NCBI GenBank assembly: GCA_905221605.1 | Contig: CAJNDS010001191.1 | Location: 648,644 to 712,643, forward strand | Direction of reading: 5' to 3' | Length of the DNA: 64,000 nt | Origin: Symbiodinium natans | Lineage: Eukaryota; Sar; Dinophyceae; Suessiales; Symbiodiniaceae | Part shown: positions 39,033-49,377 of the stretch, piece by piece | Position numbering within the stretch: position 1 is the first letter of the stretch | Layout: each line of letters opens with the position of its first letter | The notes under the pieces: generated by a model | Database searches by the model: none | Told to the model about the DNA's origin: nothing | What the model saw: only the letters and a program-made list of their open reading frames with translations | Program-made: the position numbers and the translations under genes

Positions 39033-39715
39033 GTAAGTTGTTTCGGGGGGCTTGACCGTCAACTTTCCCTACATGCCACCCTGCACACTGAATGCGACCA
39101 TTTCGCCTGTAGCTGAGGCTGCCGGGTACAGGTGATAGCAGCTGCATTGACACAGCTGCAAGTGTAGGGTTCCATCTTTCAGTAGTTCTGATGCCGTGAC
39201 ACGCATGCCATGCGCATGAAAGCTGCGTACTGCCACCTGACAAGCATCACCACGCTCTTCAGCTGAGCCGAGTTTCTTTGAACACCCCCTAAACCCTAAA
39301 CCCTAAACCCTAAACCCTAAACCCTAAACCCTAAACCCTAAACCCCCCAAAACGGCAGTGCCCTCTTGACCCTTCGATCTATGGTACGTCTGCGTGCCTC
39401 AAGAGGGAAGTGTTCCTCGTTGGGCCATGATGACAACATCTGCCCTGCACCCCTACACTGCCTCAGACCAAACCGCAACTCAACCCAACATCTGAAACCT
39501 AAAGTCCAGACACTCATTCCTAAACTTTAAGCTTTTGCAATGAAGCCGTCAACCTTAACCCTAAAACCACCTAGAATGCGAGGGCTCAGCCTGCTAAGCG
39601 TAGGTTCCCAAGATCTACATCGCTTTAGGGTTTCCAACCCTTGCGGTTTAGGGCTTAGGGTTTGGGGTTTGGGGTTTAGGGTTTAGGGTTTAGGGTCCAA
39701 CCCCCAACCTGCAAG

Positions 39716-39966
39716 CGTAAACTCAACCAGTTCCTGGCCTGCATGTCGGGAGTTTGGTACCCAAGAGTCCGAAAACCTCACTAGAGGAATCTGAAGAATC
39801 CTAGGGTTGCAAATCCTAAACGCTAAACCCTAAACCCTAAACCCTAAACCCTAAACTCTAACCCTAAACCCTAAACCTCGCGGTTCTCTACCAAGAGCTT
39901 CCCCGTAGCAGCGCGAGGCCAGAGACCTAAAGTCGACCTGTCGCGGTTTCCGCCATGGAGGCTGCG
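39716..39966 (+). CDS. two possible short exons
   Basis: 39716-39756 (RKLNQFLACMSGVW, then GTACCC) and 39912-39966 (acceptor cgtagcag; REARDLKSTCRGFRHGGC, then GTTTGAG). A telomeric array lies between. Confidence 0.35.
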
Positions 39967-40215
39967 GTTTGAGAGTTGAGAGTTTACGGGTTTAGGGTTT
40001 GGAGGGTTTAGGGTTTAGGGTTTAGAGTTTAGGGCTTACGGTTTTGGGTTTGGGGCTTAGGGTTTAGGGTTTAGGGTTGAGAGGGTTTAGCCTGCACCCT
40101 GAGCTGGCAGCAGTGTGGTGGTTCCCGGACCACAGGGTTTCTAAGCTTTGCGGAGGGTGCTTCGGGGTTTTGGGTGAGGGTTGCTGTGTCAAAGGGGCTC
40201 CCGACTAAGACAGCG

Positions 40216-42065
40216 TGCCCACCATCTGCTGCAGTCTCTGGTTCGAGCCATCGTACCATCATTTTGATTTGTCTTTTTCTGGGTGTGTCTTGGCTGACTG
40301 GTGGCTGGTGCGATGAGTTTTCTTCACGGCGGGTGCTTCCTGCACGGCAGGTGGAAGGACTTGGAGAGCAGCAACATCTACATAGTCACGAACCCTGACT
40401 CAGACAATCCGTATATAAAGCTCTTGACCATCGTGAACAATCCTGCAAAGGATGACCGACGGGACTTTGAGATCCGAAGAGTAAGCAACGGAAGTATACA
40501 AATGGTTCCCATGATGCACAAAGACACGCTTGGGAAGGAGACCACCTATGATCTTTACATTGACCAATCCGTTCCAGGTCGAATCATTTGGTACAGTCCC
40601 ACGACAGGGAGACAGCGCACCTGGCAATTCATGCTGCAGGTGTGGAACACCACGTTGGTCCAGCTGACGGGGGAAGTTGAAGGCGATGTTCTTCGGCTAG
40701 CAATGTGGAAGCTCACAGGCGAAGAGATTTCGAAAGTTTCCATGCGTCGAAACACAAGCTGGCAGGATGCCAGGAGGTTGATGGTGCCCGGCCTCCGCCC
40801 GCTCCTCTCAAAAAAGTTAGCATTCGTGTCACCCCTGGGAGAAGTTCTAGCACCGACGCACAACGAGAGGCCACTCAGTGAACTTCTGGGATGTGCGCGT
40901 TGTGAGCTAGAGCCAGACGAAGCGTGGAGGCGATTCCAGTAGCCACCAGTTGAGCTTGCTTCACTTGGAGTCGCTGCTAGTCAGCATCCCTTGCAGCAGT
41001 TGCCGTTCTTCAAGGGACAGCCTCCCACTGCTGCTCGCCCGCATGCTGGCCGTCAGCGGTACCACCCTAAACCCCTAAACCCCTAAACCCCCAAACCCCT
41101 AAACCCTAAACCCCAAACCCAAGGTGCTAATCACTCAAGAAGCACGTCTGGGCACAGCTCAGGGATCGCGAGCAGAGCTGCGCAGGTGCCACCTCTCATA
41201 AGTCATTCGTGGCACGTTTCACCTGAAGCTCCCGATCATTACACCACAATTCGAGTTTAGGGTTTAGGGTTTAGGGTTTAGGGTTCTCTTAGTTGGCCGT
41301 TTATTCCTGGCTTGACAGTCGGCGAAAGGGAGCTTCGGCCAGCTGCCTATCGGCACGAGCAGACAGCTGCTCTGAACTTGTAATCTTGTAGCGGAGCACC
41401 CTCCCGGTGACAAGTGCATTTTCGCTATAGCACATACTTTTTTCAGGCCTGTTGACTTCATGCAACTGCAGTGGTCAGTGTTGACTGCTCTCAGGTGCGC
41501 AGAAACACCAAGCCGTGCCACGGCCCTGTCATACTACCTGCGGGCGCTGCTCAAAGATTCTGCAGTCGTCAGACCCCGAATGTGCATCCGTCCAGCATGA
41601 AGAATCATGTGGGTTCTCAGGTCTTTCGCATATTGCTTTGACGAATTAGCACGCAGGATCTGCCCGTGGGAATGAGCGGTGGTTGGCTGTGTGCGAGACC
41701 TGGGCTTTACGAGCACATATCATTGGTTGATAGGGCATGGAACCCTAAACCCTGAACCCTGAACCCTGCAAACACAGCCATCTCAAGGTAAGTCATGGCC
41801 TGCCGGCGCGATTTAATTTCAGGAGGGGCAGGAACCACGTGGGTGTGGACATGCCCTGGCGGCCGGCAGACACGAACCCCCCTCAAACCCTATAAGGCCT
41901 ATAGGGTGTAGGGTTTAGGGTTTAGGGTTTAAGCCCTAAATCCTAAGCCCTGGAGTGTGAAAGAGCAGGGGCACAGTGGGCTTCGGAGCTTGTGTCTGCG
42001 GGCCGCCAGCATTTCGTCCTTGTTCGCAGACTGCTGCGCTGATATGACATACAGCAGAGACAAAG
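40216..42065. repeat. segmental duplication, copy 2
   Basis: Matches 29055-30990, same orientation, 11.16 kb downstream. Alignment blocks: 40216-41004, 41158-41237, 41331-41744, 41784-41876, 42008-42060. ITRs at 41063-41120, 41255-41284, 41741-41770 and 41906-41950 sit in the non-matching gaps. Confidence 0.85.
40313..40942 (+). CDS. intronless gene, 209-aa protein of unknown function, copy 2
   Basis: Same length and start context (ggctggtgcgATG) as the copy at 29153; stop TAG 40940. The two differ at about 20 of 630 bases by eye and 7 of 209 residues. Changes cluster in residues 110-150 (VWNTTLV; RLAMWKL; VSMRRNTSWQ) and one near the C-terminus (ARCELE). No frameshift in either copy, so both may be functional. 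A GTG at 40301 is in frame, but the ATG is shared by both copies and preferred. Confidence 0.85.
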   Translation: MSFLHGGCFLHGRWKDLESSNIYIVTNPDSDNPYIKLLTIVNNPAKDDRRDFEIRRVSNGSIQMVPMMHKDTLGKETTYDLYIDQSVPGRIIWYSPTTGRQRTWQFMLQVWNTTLVQLTGEVEGDVLRLAMWKLTGEEISKVSMRRNTSWQDARRLMVPGLRPLLSKKLAFVSPLGEVLAPTHNERPLSELLGCARCELEPDEAWRRFQ

Positions 42066-42511
42066 AACCAGGAAGTTACATCAAGCTCACAATTCTCTCC
42101 TCAAGAAGTGCTAGGCCAGCGACCCAAAATCGAGGAATGAACATCCGGACCTCGATAGGGAGTGTTCCTGTCAGGTATTCTAGGCTTGAACAACCGCAGG
42201 TCCAACACGATTTCGCACACGTTCCAAGAAGTTTGCTGTAGTAGGCTTCTGCAGACCCTAAACCCTAAACCCTAAAAGGAGCGGTTGCCACGTAGAGCTG
42301 GCATAGCTTCAAGCATGCTGAGCTTTCCCTGACCGTGCTGCGTGTGCATAGCAGTCTCACATCTCCCTAAGCCCTAAACCTAAACCCTAAAACCCTCTCT
42401 TGAAGTAGGGTTTCTGCTTCTTAGGGCATGTATTCGGGGTTCTTAGTAGGGTATCTAGGTCTTTAAAGCCTGTCAATCTTGAATGCACAAAACCCAACAT
42501 GGTTCTGCCAG

Positions 42512-42573
42512 ACGAGGCGCTGGCCGAAAGCTGGCCTCCAACGCATCAAGCACTGGAAGCTGCCAGAGGCGAG
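42512..42573 (+). CDS. candidate internal exon
   Basis: Acceptor ttctgccag ends at 42511. EALAESWPPTHQALEAARGE, then GTGTCTC. In-frame MVLPD lies just upstream. Confidence 0.42.
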
Positions 42574-42639
42574 GTGTCTCTGCCAAGAAGGGTTTTTTCC
42601 AGGCCTAGCTTAGCTGCTCCATAGCGCTCAACCCTAAAC

Positions 42640-42785
42640 CCAAAACCCTGAACCCTGACCTGAACCCTGAACCCTGAACCCTGAACCCTAAACCCTATAC
42701 CCTATACCCTATACCCTATACCCTAAACCCTAAACCCTAAACCCTGAACCCTAAACCCTAAACCCTAAACCCTAAACCCCAACCC
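42640..42785. repeat. interstitial array with CCCTATA block
   Basis: C-strand array containing CCCTGAA variants and four consecutive CCCTATA units (42697-42723). Confidence 0.97.
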
Positions 42786-43149
42786 AAGTTTACCGTCCAC
42801 AGTCGAGCCTTGAGGTGAGAAGCCCTCTCCAGAACCATGGCTCGTGGGTGTGTTTACTTCGGGGTACTCGGATTTTTTGTGTTCATTTTTTGGGTACTAT
42901 AACCCCTAAGAAGCAGCAAAAATGATGATTCTTGCTGGGTTTCCGAGTTCGGTTTAATTTCGAGGGCATGTTGCTCGCGCAGCTCCCCCTACTTGAGATG
43001 CTTGCCTCACAGTGCAGGGGCTGAGGGAGGGCGCAGTTTAGGGTTTAGGTTTAGGGTTTAGGGTTTAGGGTTTAGAGTTTAGGGTTTAGGGTTTAGGGTG
43101 TTTCTCAAAACCCTGGGCATTCCCCTAATCCCCACCTAAATGCTCACAG

Positions 43150-43241
43150 GTGGAGCCCGCCTTCGACATCCTTACGTGTGACGATCCAAAGCCGGCGGCA
43201 CAGAAGCGCGTCCATATTACAAGGAAGTCTCACTATTTGAG
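43150..43241 (+). CDS. candidate internal exon
   Basis: Acceptor tgctcacag ends at 43149. VEPAFDILTCDDPKPAAQKR, then VHITRKSHYLR, ending at AG|GTCCAC. Confidence 0.47.
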
Positions 43242-43734
43242 GTCCACTATATAGCCCAAAGTAAGGTATCATTTACAGACTTTAGACCCCAATCTAGGTA
43301 TTATGTATATACCTGGAGCCCCAGCGATTAAAGGGGTCCCTTACATGGTATTTGTTCTGTATGGATTCTGAGTCGCTGAAACCAAGAAGCTGCAAACAAG
43401 CCTTTGCCTAAACCCCAAACCCCAAACCCTAAGATATCCCCAAATGCTTATGCTGGGAAATATGCAAGGCACGGCAACTTCCTGCGAAAGGTACGATGCA
43501 GATGGACGCAGTGCATATAGTCAGCCCCCCCCCCCAAAAAAAAGGAATACAAAAACCACATTACAGTTTTTTCAGCTATTTCCAGCTGGGCACAGCCCCT
43601 TCGGTTCAGGGTTTGGGGTTTAGGGACCTCAATTATGCCGCCCCGCCCCCCTACCGTACTCCCCCTACGATTAGATATACCCCCCTAAACCCTAAACCCT
43701 AAACCCTAAACTACCTCGCCATACCTCGCCCCAG

Positions 43735-43783
43735 CAAGGCCGCACCCAAGCAGCCCAAAGCCTTTCAGAAGCCCAAAGCCTAA
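43735..43783 (+). CDS. candidate 3'-terminal exon, Lys/Pro tail
   Basis: Acceptor cgccccag ends at 43734. KAAPKQPKAFQKPKA, then TAA. A basic tail; function not inferable. Confidence 0.42.
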
Positions 43784-43947
43784 GTCCTCGACACAATAGA
43801 CTCCAAAGTCCCCAAGACCCCTTTAGGGTTTAGGGTTTGGGGTTTGGGGTTTGGGGTTTGGGGTTTAGGGTTCCCCCCCCCCCCCAAAGCCCGGAATGCA
43901 AAAACCCCGAAGCTCACAGCGGGCTGGCGTGCTCAAAAGGTGTGTCC

Positions 43948-44113
43948 GTTGTAGGTAAAAAAAGGACCTAAACCGTAGAACCTTAAACCCTATACCCTAA
44001 ACCCTAAGCCCTACACCCTAAACCCTAAACCGTTGTAGGTAAAAAAAGGACCTAAACGGTAGAACCTTAAACCCTATACCCTAAAACCTAAGCCCTACAC
44101 CCTAAACCCTAAA
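43948..44113. repeat. 84-bp direct duplication with telomeric units
   Basis: gttgtaggtaaaaaaaggac ... plus CCCTATA/CCCTAAA units, two nearly identical copies in tandem (43948 and 44032). Confidence 0.92.
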
Positions 44114-44188
44114 CCCTACGCCCTAAACCCTAAACCCTACACCCTAAACCCTAAACCCTAACAACCCTGAAGTACTAGAGAGCTCCAG

Positions 44189-44278
44189 GCTGGTCGCGGA
44201 CGCACTCAGCGAGGTAGTGCCATGGAAGCGAAAGAGGCTCCACCACGCTCGGGCGCCCATGGGAAGCGGCTCAAGCAG
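44189..44278 (+). CDS. candidate internal exon
   Basis: Acceptor gagctccag ends at 44188; ends at CAG|GTTTTGGGG. Two open frames: LVADALSEVVPWKRKRLHHA ..., or AGRGRTQRGSAMEAKEAPPR .... Confidence 0.42.
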
Positions 44279-44299
44279 GTTTTGGGGTTTAGTGTTTAG

Positions 44300-44440
44300 T
44301 GTTTAGGGTTTAGGGTTTAGGGTTCAGAGGTTAGTTAGGGTTTAGGGTTTAGGGTTTAGGGTTTAGGGTTTAGGGTTTAGGGTTTAGGGTTTAGGGTTTA
44401 GGGTTTAGGGTTTAGGGTTTAGGGTTTAGAGTTTAGAGTT
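44300..44440. repeat. interstitial telomeric array, G strand
   Basis: About 18 TTTAGGG units. Confidence 0.98.
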
Positions 44441-44460
44441 TGGGGCGGGAGCTACCCTAG

Positions 44461-44524
44461 AGATACCTTTGTGATTAGGAGTACCTATGAATCGTCCCCA
44501 ACTGATATACCCAGCGGGCTTAGG
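44461..44524 (+). CDS. candidate internal exon
   Basis: Acceptor taccctag ends at 44460. DTFVIRSTYESSPTDIPSGL R, then GTTTAGGG. Next, 44671-44712 could be terminal (RALRELVTNRLIA, stop). Confidence 0.38.
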
Positions 44525-44955
44525 GTTTAGGGTTTAGGGCTTAGGGCTTAGGGCTTAGGGTTCAGGGTTTAGGTTCTCTCTTTGAGCGATGCTAGGATTA
44601 GCTGACAAGGCCCTTTTGATTATGGGGTTTAGGGCGTAGGGCTTAGGGTTTAGGAGTTTAGGGGTTGGAGCGCGCGCTGCGCGAACTTGTAACCAACAGA
44701 CTCATTGCTTGACTTCGGCCTGCTGAAGGACCGTCCCCTGAGTTGTTTTGTCGGGAGAGGGGTGAGGTAAGGGTCAGAAGTTCAGAGGGTTCGGGGTAAA
44801 GGGGTTTAGGGGTTTAGGGTTTAGGGGTTTAAGGCTTGGGGTTTCGGAGTTTGGCAAGTCGGAGTATATGGCTTGGATCATCTTGCCAGACACAACATGT
44901 CACGCTAGTCAAGATCCTGCATGTCGGGCCTAGTACCTTAAAGCATAATTATCAG

Positions 44956-45036
44956 GTTCCAAGTGAGCAACTCCAAACCAAAATTGCCACCCCACCCCAG
45001 AATTATCGTCTACTGGCTCGTGAGGGAGGACTATAG
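44956..45036 (+). CDS. candidate 3'-terminal exon
   Basis: Acceptor attatcag ends at 44955. VPSEQLQTKIATPPQNYRLL AREGGL, stop TAG. An overlapping frame is open to 45160. Confidence 0.4.
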   Translation, partial: VPSEQLQTKIATPPQNYRLLAREGGL

Positions 45037-45219
45037 CTCAACCCATATGCCCGCCCGAGCTATTTCCTGCACGAATCTTGAACAACCCGAAACCCTTGCT
45101 AAACCTCCCAACGCCTGTTGGTGCGAGGTTTCAAATGTCTGTTTCGAAGTTGTTATCTGAATTTTGGGGATTAGGGTTTTAGGTTCCTGTCTTGCCCCCT
45201 AAGGAGTGGCTCCACACAG

Positions 45220-45472
45220 CATGCGCGCACCTGCGCCCGGGAACCTGATAGATAGTCAGCACAGTGATCTCGAAGTGCCATGAGGTCAACCATGCGGTGT
45301 TTGGGTGCTTTTGGAGATCGTAGGGTTTAGGGACCCTAAACCCTAAACCCTAAACCGAGGGCTTCGGGTTTAGGATTCTCAAGTTGTTGCCGAACCATTT
45401 CGGCTTGACCCGCAGATCCCAGTACCCCTTCATGCAGGAAGATGCCCTAAACGGATCCTCAGTAGCCCTTAA
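45220..45472 (+). CDS. two possible terminal exons
   Basis: 45220-45283 (acceptor ccacacag; MRAPAPGNLIDSQHSDLEVP, stop) and 45416-45472 (acceptor acccgcag; IPVPLHAGRCPKRILSSP, stop). Short. Confidence 0.32.
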
Positions 45473-45590
45473 ACAGAAGTCCTTAGCTGGGTTTAGGATT
45501 TAAGGTTTAGAATTTAGGGTTTAGGGCTTAGGGTTTAGGATTTAAGGTTTAGGGTTTAGGGTTCCAGTTCTCCAGAGTCCGATATCGCAG

Positions 45591-45675
45591 AACTCGACCG
45601 AGCCCTTGGATCCTATAAGGCCTATCCTCAGTCTAATGGCAGGACGCTACACAGCTTTCTGGGCAAAATCATGGG
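45591..45675 (+). CDS. candidate internal exon
   Basis: Acceptor atatcgcag ends at 45590. NSTEPLDPIRPILSLMAGRY, then TAFWAKSW, ending at GTTTATGG before a G-strand array. Confidence 0.46.
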
Positions 45676-45950
45676 GTTTATGGTTTAGGGTTTAGGGTTT
45701 CGGGTCTAGGGTCTAGGGTTTAGGGTTTAGGGTTTAGGGTTTAGGGTTTGGGGTTTGGGGTCAAAACAGAGCGAACGCAAACGGCAGACTCGATGAGTTT
45801 GAGGGTTGAGAGTTGCCGCCCCTACAAGTCGTACTTCAAGACTGGTCCTCATCTTTAGCAAACCCTAAACCCTAAACCCTAAACCCTAAACCCTAAACCC
45901 TAAACCCTAAACCCTAAACCCTAAACCACCAAGGCACCCTGCTTCCTCAG

Positions 45951-46040
45951 ATGGATCCACCGGATATCCTCCGCGTGATTTTGGCAAGGGCCACGGTTGC
46001 AGTCAAGGGTGTGGCAGTGTTTCGGGGCGCAGTGTACTAA
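45951..46040 (+). CDS. candidate 3'-terminal exon
   Basis: Acceptor ttcctcag ends at 45950. MDPPDILRVILARATVAVKG VAVFRGAVY, stop TAA 46038. The ATG directly at the acceptor is a coincidence or a start. Confidence 0.42.
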   Translation: MDPPDILRVILARATVAVKGVAVFRGAVY

Positions 46041-46128
46041 TAGCATTCCCTAATGGTCCTTATGATTCTTCTTATTATTACGATCGTTATTGTTATTGTT
46101 ATTGCTGTCATTATCATTATTATGCTTG

Positions 46129-46233
46129 GTAGCCCAGTGGTACCCTTTTAGCCTTTTTTGCTTCCGGGTTCCCTTATAAAGTTTAACCAACCAAAAGAAG
46201 GGTGCCCTTACTGCAATATGTTTCCTGGGCTAC
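46129..46233. mobile_element. MITE family C, complete
   Basis: ttggtagcccagtggtaccc ... atgtttcctgggctacgaag, about 105 bp. Confidence 0.8.
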
Positions 46234-46388
46234 GAAGGTGGTGAGGTCTTGTTGATCACTAGGCCCCCCCCTGTGCCCAAGGGCTCTCAGCTAGGACTCC
46301 GAGCATTCCTGTCTAGGGTTTAGGGTTTAGGGCTTAGGGTTCAGGGCGTGGGGCTAAGTAGCAAGGGTGCTTTTGCTTGGTGCTTCAG

Positions 46389-46456
46389 ATCTTTCAATAC
46401 CCATGCACTACTGAGACTGCGCTACATCGAGACCAATACATGCGTGCACGCCTTTG
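46389..46456 (+). CDS. candidate internal exon
   Basis: Acceptor tgcttcag ends at 46388. IFQYPCTTETALHRDQYMRA RL, then GTGCCTG. Confidence 0.42.
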
Positions 46457-46763
46457 GTGCCTGATTCTGTTCCCCCCCAAGCCCACAACCCTAAAACCAC
46501 AACCCCCCATGCTTAAACATACCTCAAACCCAAGCCCTATTTAGGGTTTAGGTTCTAGGGTTTAGGGTTTAGGGTTATTCTACAAGAAGCCCCCAACCCC
46601 CCCATCACGGGCGGTTGTTCTACAGTAGTAGGGGCTCTTGGTGGCCCTCTACTGGAGAAATACTCATTGCAATATTATAGCTTTGATGGAGTACCCAAGA
46701 GCACCCGAACTTAGAACAACCTCCCCCCCTGATAGCGGTGCTTAGTGTTGCTTCAGAGCTCAG

Positions 46764-46828
46764 TCACCAACTTGCCAGTTGCAAGCGAGTTTCAAGTTGA
46801 GCGGCTGCTCGCAAATCTGAACTCTTAA
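46764..46828 (+). CDS. possible 3'-terminal exon
   Basis: Acceptor agctcag ends at 46763. TNLPVASEFQVERLLANLNS, stop TAA 46826. Confidence 0.36.
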
Positions 46829-46951
46829 GCAGCACTAGGAGCCCCTAGAAGCAACCCTAAACCCGAAAAGCGGCTAGTCAGCCCCCAAGCGTGCCCTGTC
46901 CGCTTCCTGAACCGTCTCTCTCCTCCTTCCCCCCCACCCCCCCTGCCGAAG

Positions 46952-47041
46952 GCGTTTGGTGAGCTCTACACGAAGCGCCGGCGCCACAGCCTGCTTTTCC
47001 AGGACCGCGGCAGGCCCAGCATGCAGCCAGACGACTGGAGG
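46952..47041 (+). CDS. candidate internal exon
   Basis: Acceptor ctgccgaag ends at 46951. AFGELYTKRRRHSLLFQDRG, then RPSMQPDDWR, ending at GTACGG. Thirty codons with good bias, followed by a T-rich, ITR-free stretch that looks like an ordinary intron. Confidence 0.5.
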
Positions 47042-47311
47042 GTACGGAATTGTGCCAGGCCTAGAGTTTGGAATCCCAAGCATCTTAAGAGTTGTGTTTT
47101 TGTTTCCTGGAAGTTTGATTTCTATAGAATCATGGTTACTTGTTGTTTGTCTGTTTTTGTTTGGGGGCGATGAGCTTGTGGTCTGCTTTCGGTTTGTGCC
47201 CCCGGCGGTCCGCTTTTTGTTTCATGATGTGTTGATGGTGCCGTGTTTTTGCTGTTGCCTGTCGCTTTCCGTCGTCTTATGCATCGTCTGTCGAAGTGTC
47301 TGCTCGTCCAG

Positions 47312-47381
47312 TGATGTGGGGGAGCCTATCGTTCACTATAGCAGACGCAGAGTCATAGAGGCTTTCAAGTCAAAGTGTTGA
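47312..47381 (+). CDS. candidate 3'-terminal exon
   Basis: Acceptor ctcgtccag ends at 47311. DVGEPIVHYSRRRVIEAFKS KC, stop TGA 47379. If the donor at 47042 is used, the phase does not match exactly, so one boundary is off or they are unrelated. Confidence 0.4.
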
Positions 47382-47543
47382 GGAACATAAGGAACTAGGG
47401 TTTTCGTTCACCTTAAAAAGACAGGGTACATAGACAAGTTTTCTTCTTCAGATAGAGGAATCAAGGTACCCTGTTACAGCATAGACGAAATGGGGAGATC
47501 GCATATAGGAAGTATCGGTTTTGGCATGCGACTTCACGAAAAT

Positions 47544-47657
47544 CTACTAATTTGCTGAACAAACTCGATAAAGCAAAAAGTATTCTTCCTTATGAAGGGC
47601 AATGTAGGGAATGTATTTTTGTTATATATTCTTTTGGGGTTCTTATGCACATAGTAG
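47544..47657. mobile_element. MITE family A
   Basis: ctactaatttgctgaacaaa ... ggttcttatgcacatagtag. Confidence 0.68.
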
Positions 47658-47839
47658 AATAGAGGGCATAGAATAAATTCGAGTTCTCGGTGGAGGTGGC
47701 AGAGGAAGAGGTTTCCTCTTCAATGTTTGGGCAGCCCTTTTTCAGCAAACAAGTGGCGGGCAAGTCCTTTCAAGACTTAATTAGCGAAGAAGAGCCTACC
47801 CGTTCTGATCCTCATCCATGGATTGAAATCCAAACTTAG

Positions 47840-48036
47840 CAGAATTTCGTGCCGAACGTACGGGGGAGGAAATGGAGAATCCAGAGAATGGGGTTTTCTC
47901 GTATGGGCACATCCGGCTGATGTGCATGACGCTCGCCACAACCCTTTGCGGGCACATCCAGCTGTTGCTCATGATGCTCCAGTGGATGCTCATGATGTTC
48001 GCGACACCTCAGAGAAAGAAACGAAGGCATTCTTGA
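47840..48036 (+). CDS. candidate 3'-terminal exon, Met/Leu-rich membrane segment
   Basis: Open 64 codons to TGA 48034. EFRAERTGEEMENPENGVFS, then a hydrophobic run (GHIQLLLMMLQWMLMMF), then basic RKKRRHS: a plausible tail anchor. Acceptor aaacttag ends at 47839. The +1 frame (His/Asp/Ala-rich) is also open. Confidence 0.43.
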
Positions 48037-48301
48037 AAACTACGCCCGACCTTGGGGCTGTATGAAAGTTGGAAACGCGGAGGGAAGGAAACTGATATCA
48101 ATAACACAGACCTACATGAATTCCAGAGCTTAGGAGCGATCAGCTGGGACATGGAACATGGAACGATGCAAAACCTTTGCTTTTCCGATGCAGAGCCTCA
48201 ACACTTGTATAAAAACACACACACACACACAGAGAACGAAAGTAAGGACGCATGCAGCTTCAGAAAAAACTTCTTTAGCAGAGGGATCTGCATTCTTTCA
48301 G

Positions 48302-48486
48302 AGCCGGTGCTTGTGAGCGGAACGCGGGATTTCGCGTGTGCTGTGTTTCTTCAGAAACAACGGTTTCAGGTTCCCTTTTTTAGGGCTGCTAGGCATATCG
48401 GCCTTACTCCCGAAGCCCTTGGAGCATGCAGGTTCCTTTCACGTCGTTGCGACAGAAAGATGAAGAACTCGGCCGAGTCTCATTAA
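48302..48486 (+). CDS. candidate 3'-terminal exon
   Basis: Acceptor cattctttcag ends at 48301. PVLVSGTRDFACAVFLQKQR, then RAARHIGLTPEALGACRFLS ..., stop TAA 48484. The frame is open upstream to 48052 across a (CA)n tract. Confidence 0.43.
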
Positions 48487-48589
48487 ACTCACTTCCTCTA
48501 TCCATTGGCAGTGGATCTGCCCCTAAACCTCTGTCGATGAAGGGTGCGTGCAGTACGGACTGCCCGTAGACATGCTTTAGTTAAGCCGT

Positions 48590-48734
48590 AAGCCCTCAAC
48601 CCCAAGCCCTCAACCCTAAACCCTAAACAATAACCCTAAACCCTAACCCCTAAACCCTAAACCCTAAACCCTAAACCCTAAACCCCTAAACCCTAAACCC
48701 TAAACCCTAAACCCTAAACCCTAAACCCTAAACC
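48590..48734. repeat. interstitial telomeric array, C strand
   Basis: About 20 units. Confidence 0.98.
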
Positions 48735-48738
48735 GCAG

Positions 48739-48786
48739 CTCCAGGACTATGAGACCTACACGCAGCTCTTCCAGGCCTCAGCTTGA
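48739..48786 (+). CDS. possible 3'-terminal exon
   Basis: Acceptor aaccgcag ends at 48738. LQDYETYTQLFQASA, stop TGA 48784, directly after the array. Confidence 0.37.
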   Translation, partial: LQDYETYTQLFQASA

Positions 48787-48857
48787 AGACGCGGGAAGGG
48801 GTTGGCAGAGCACTCGATGCCAGATGGTCGCAACTGCCAAGATGCAGTTGCAGTTGT

Positions 48858-48984
48858 CTACTATTTGCTTAAGAACCCCCCCCCCTCTCCCCCCAAAAAA
48901 GAGAAAAAAAATGTCTTCATTCCTTATGAGGGCAGTACGGGGATTGTTATCTTTTCCTTTTTGGGGTCCTGAAGTGCATAGTAG
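48858..48984. mobile_element. MITE family A, complete
   Basis: ctactatttgcttaagaacc ... ggtcctgaagtgcatagtag. Confidence 0.78.
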
Positions 48985-49129
48985 TTGCAGGGTGTAGGTG
49001 TAAAGGGTTCAGGGTTGCTAGGGTAACCTTTTTACTGTTACAAGAACCGGCAAGTGTTTGTGTTCTGGCCAGGTTCTGGGTTACGGGCTGCGAGGTTAAG
49101 GTAGGTCGCATGGAGGATCAGTCTCGCAG

Positions 49130-49198
49130 CTTGAACTTCTCAATGACAGCACCAGCGCCCGCCCTCCACACCACGTGATCCAAGCACCAGTAGCATAG
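49130..49198 (+). CDS. possible 3'-terminal exon
   Basis: Acceptor gtctcgcag ends at 49129. LELLNDSTSARPPHHVIQAP VA, stop TAG 49196. Confidence 0.37.
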   Translation, partial: LELLNDSTSARPPHHVIQAPVA

Positions 49199-49377
49199 CA
49201 GCCGAGATTATTGAACTGTGGTTTAGACTTTATATAAACACATCTACTTCTACATATAGGTATATGGTGCACCTTTATATATATATATATATATGTCGAG
49301 TGTAGTTCTGGCCAGACATCTAGACTCTAGACTCTCACGTATTACGTAGCTCGGCCCCAGTAAAGCGCCTTTGGCAG

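Noticed and set aside
46956-47381. 141-codon + ORF as a single gene
   Set aside because: Its middle is T-rich, intron-like sequence. Better frames exist at both ends (46952-47041 and 47312-47381) with splice-like borders.
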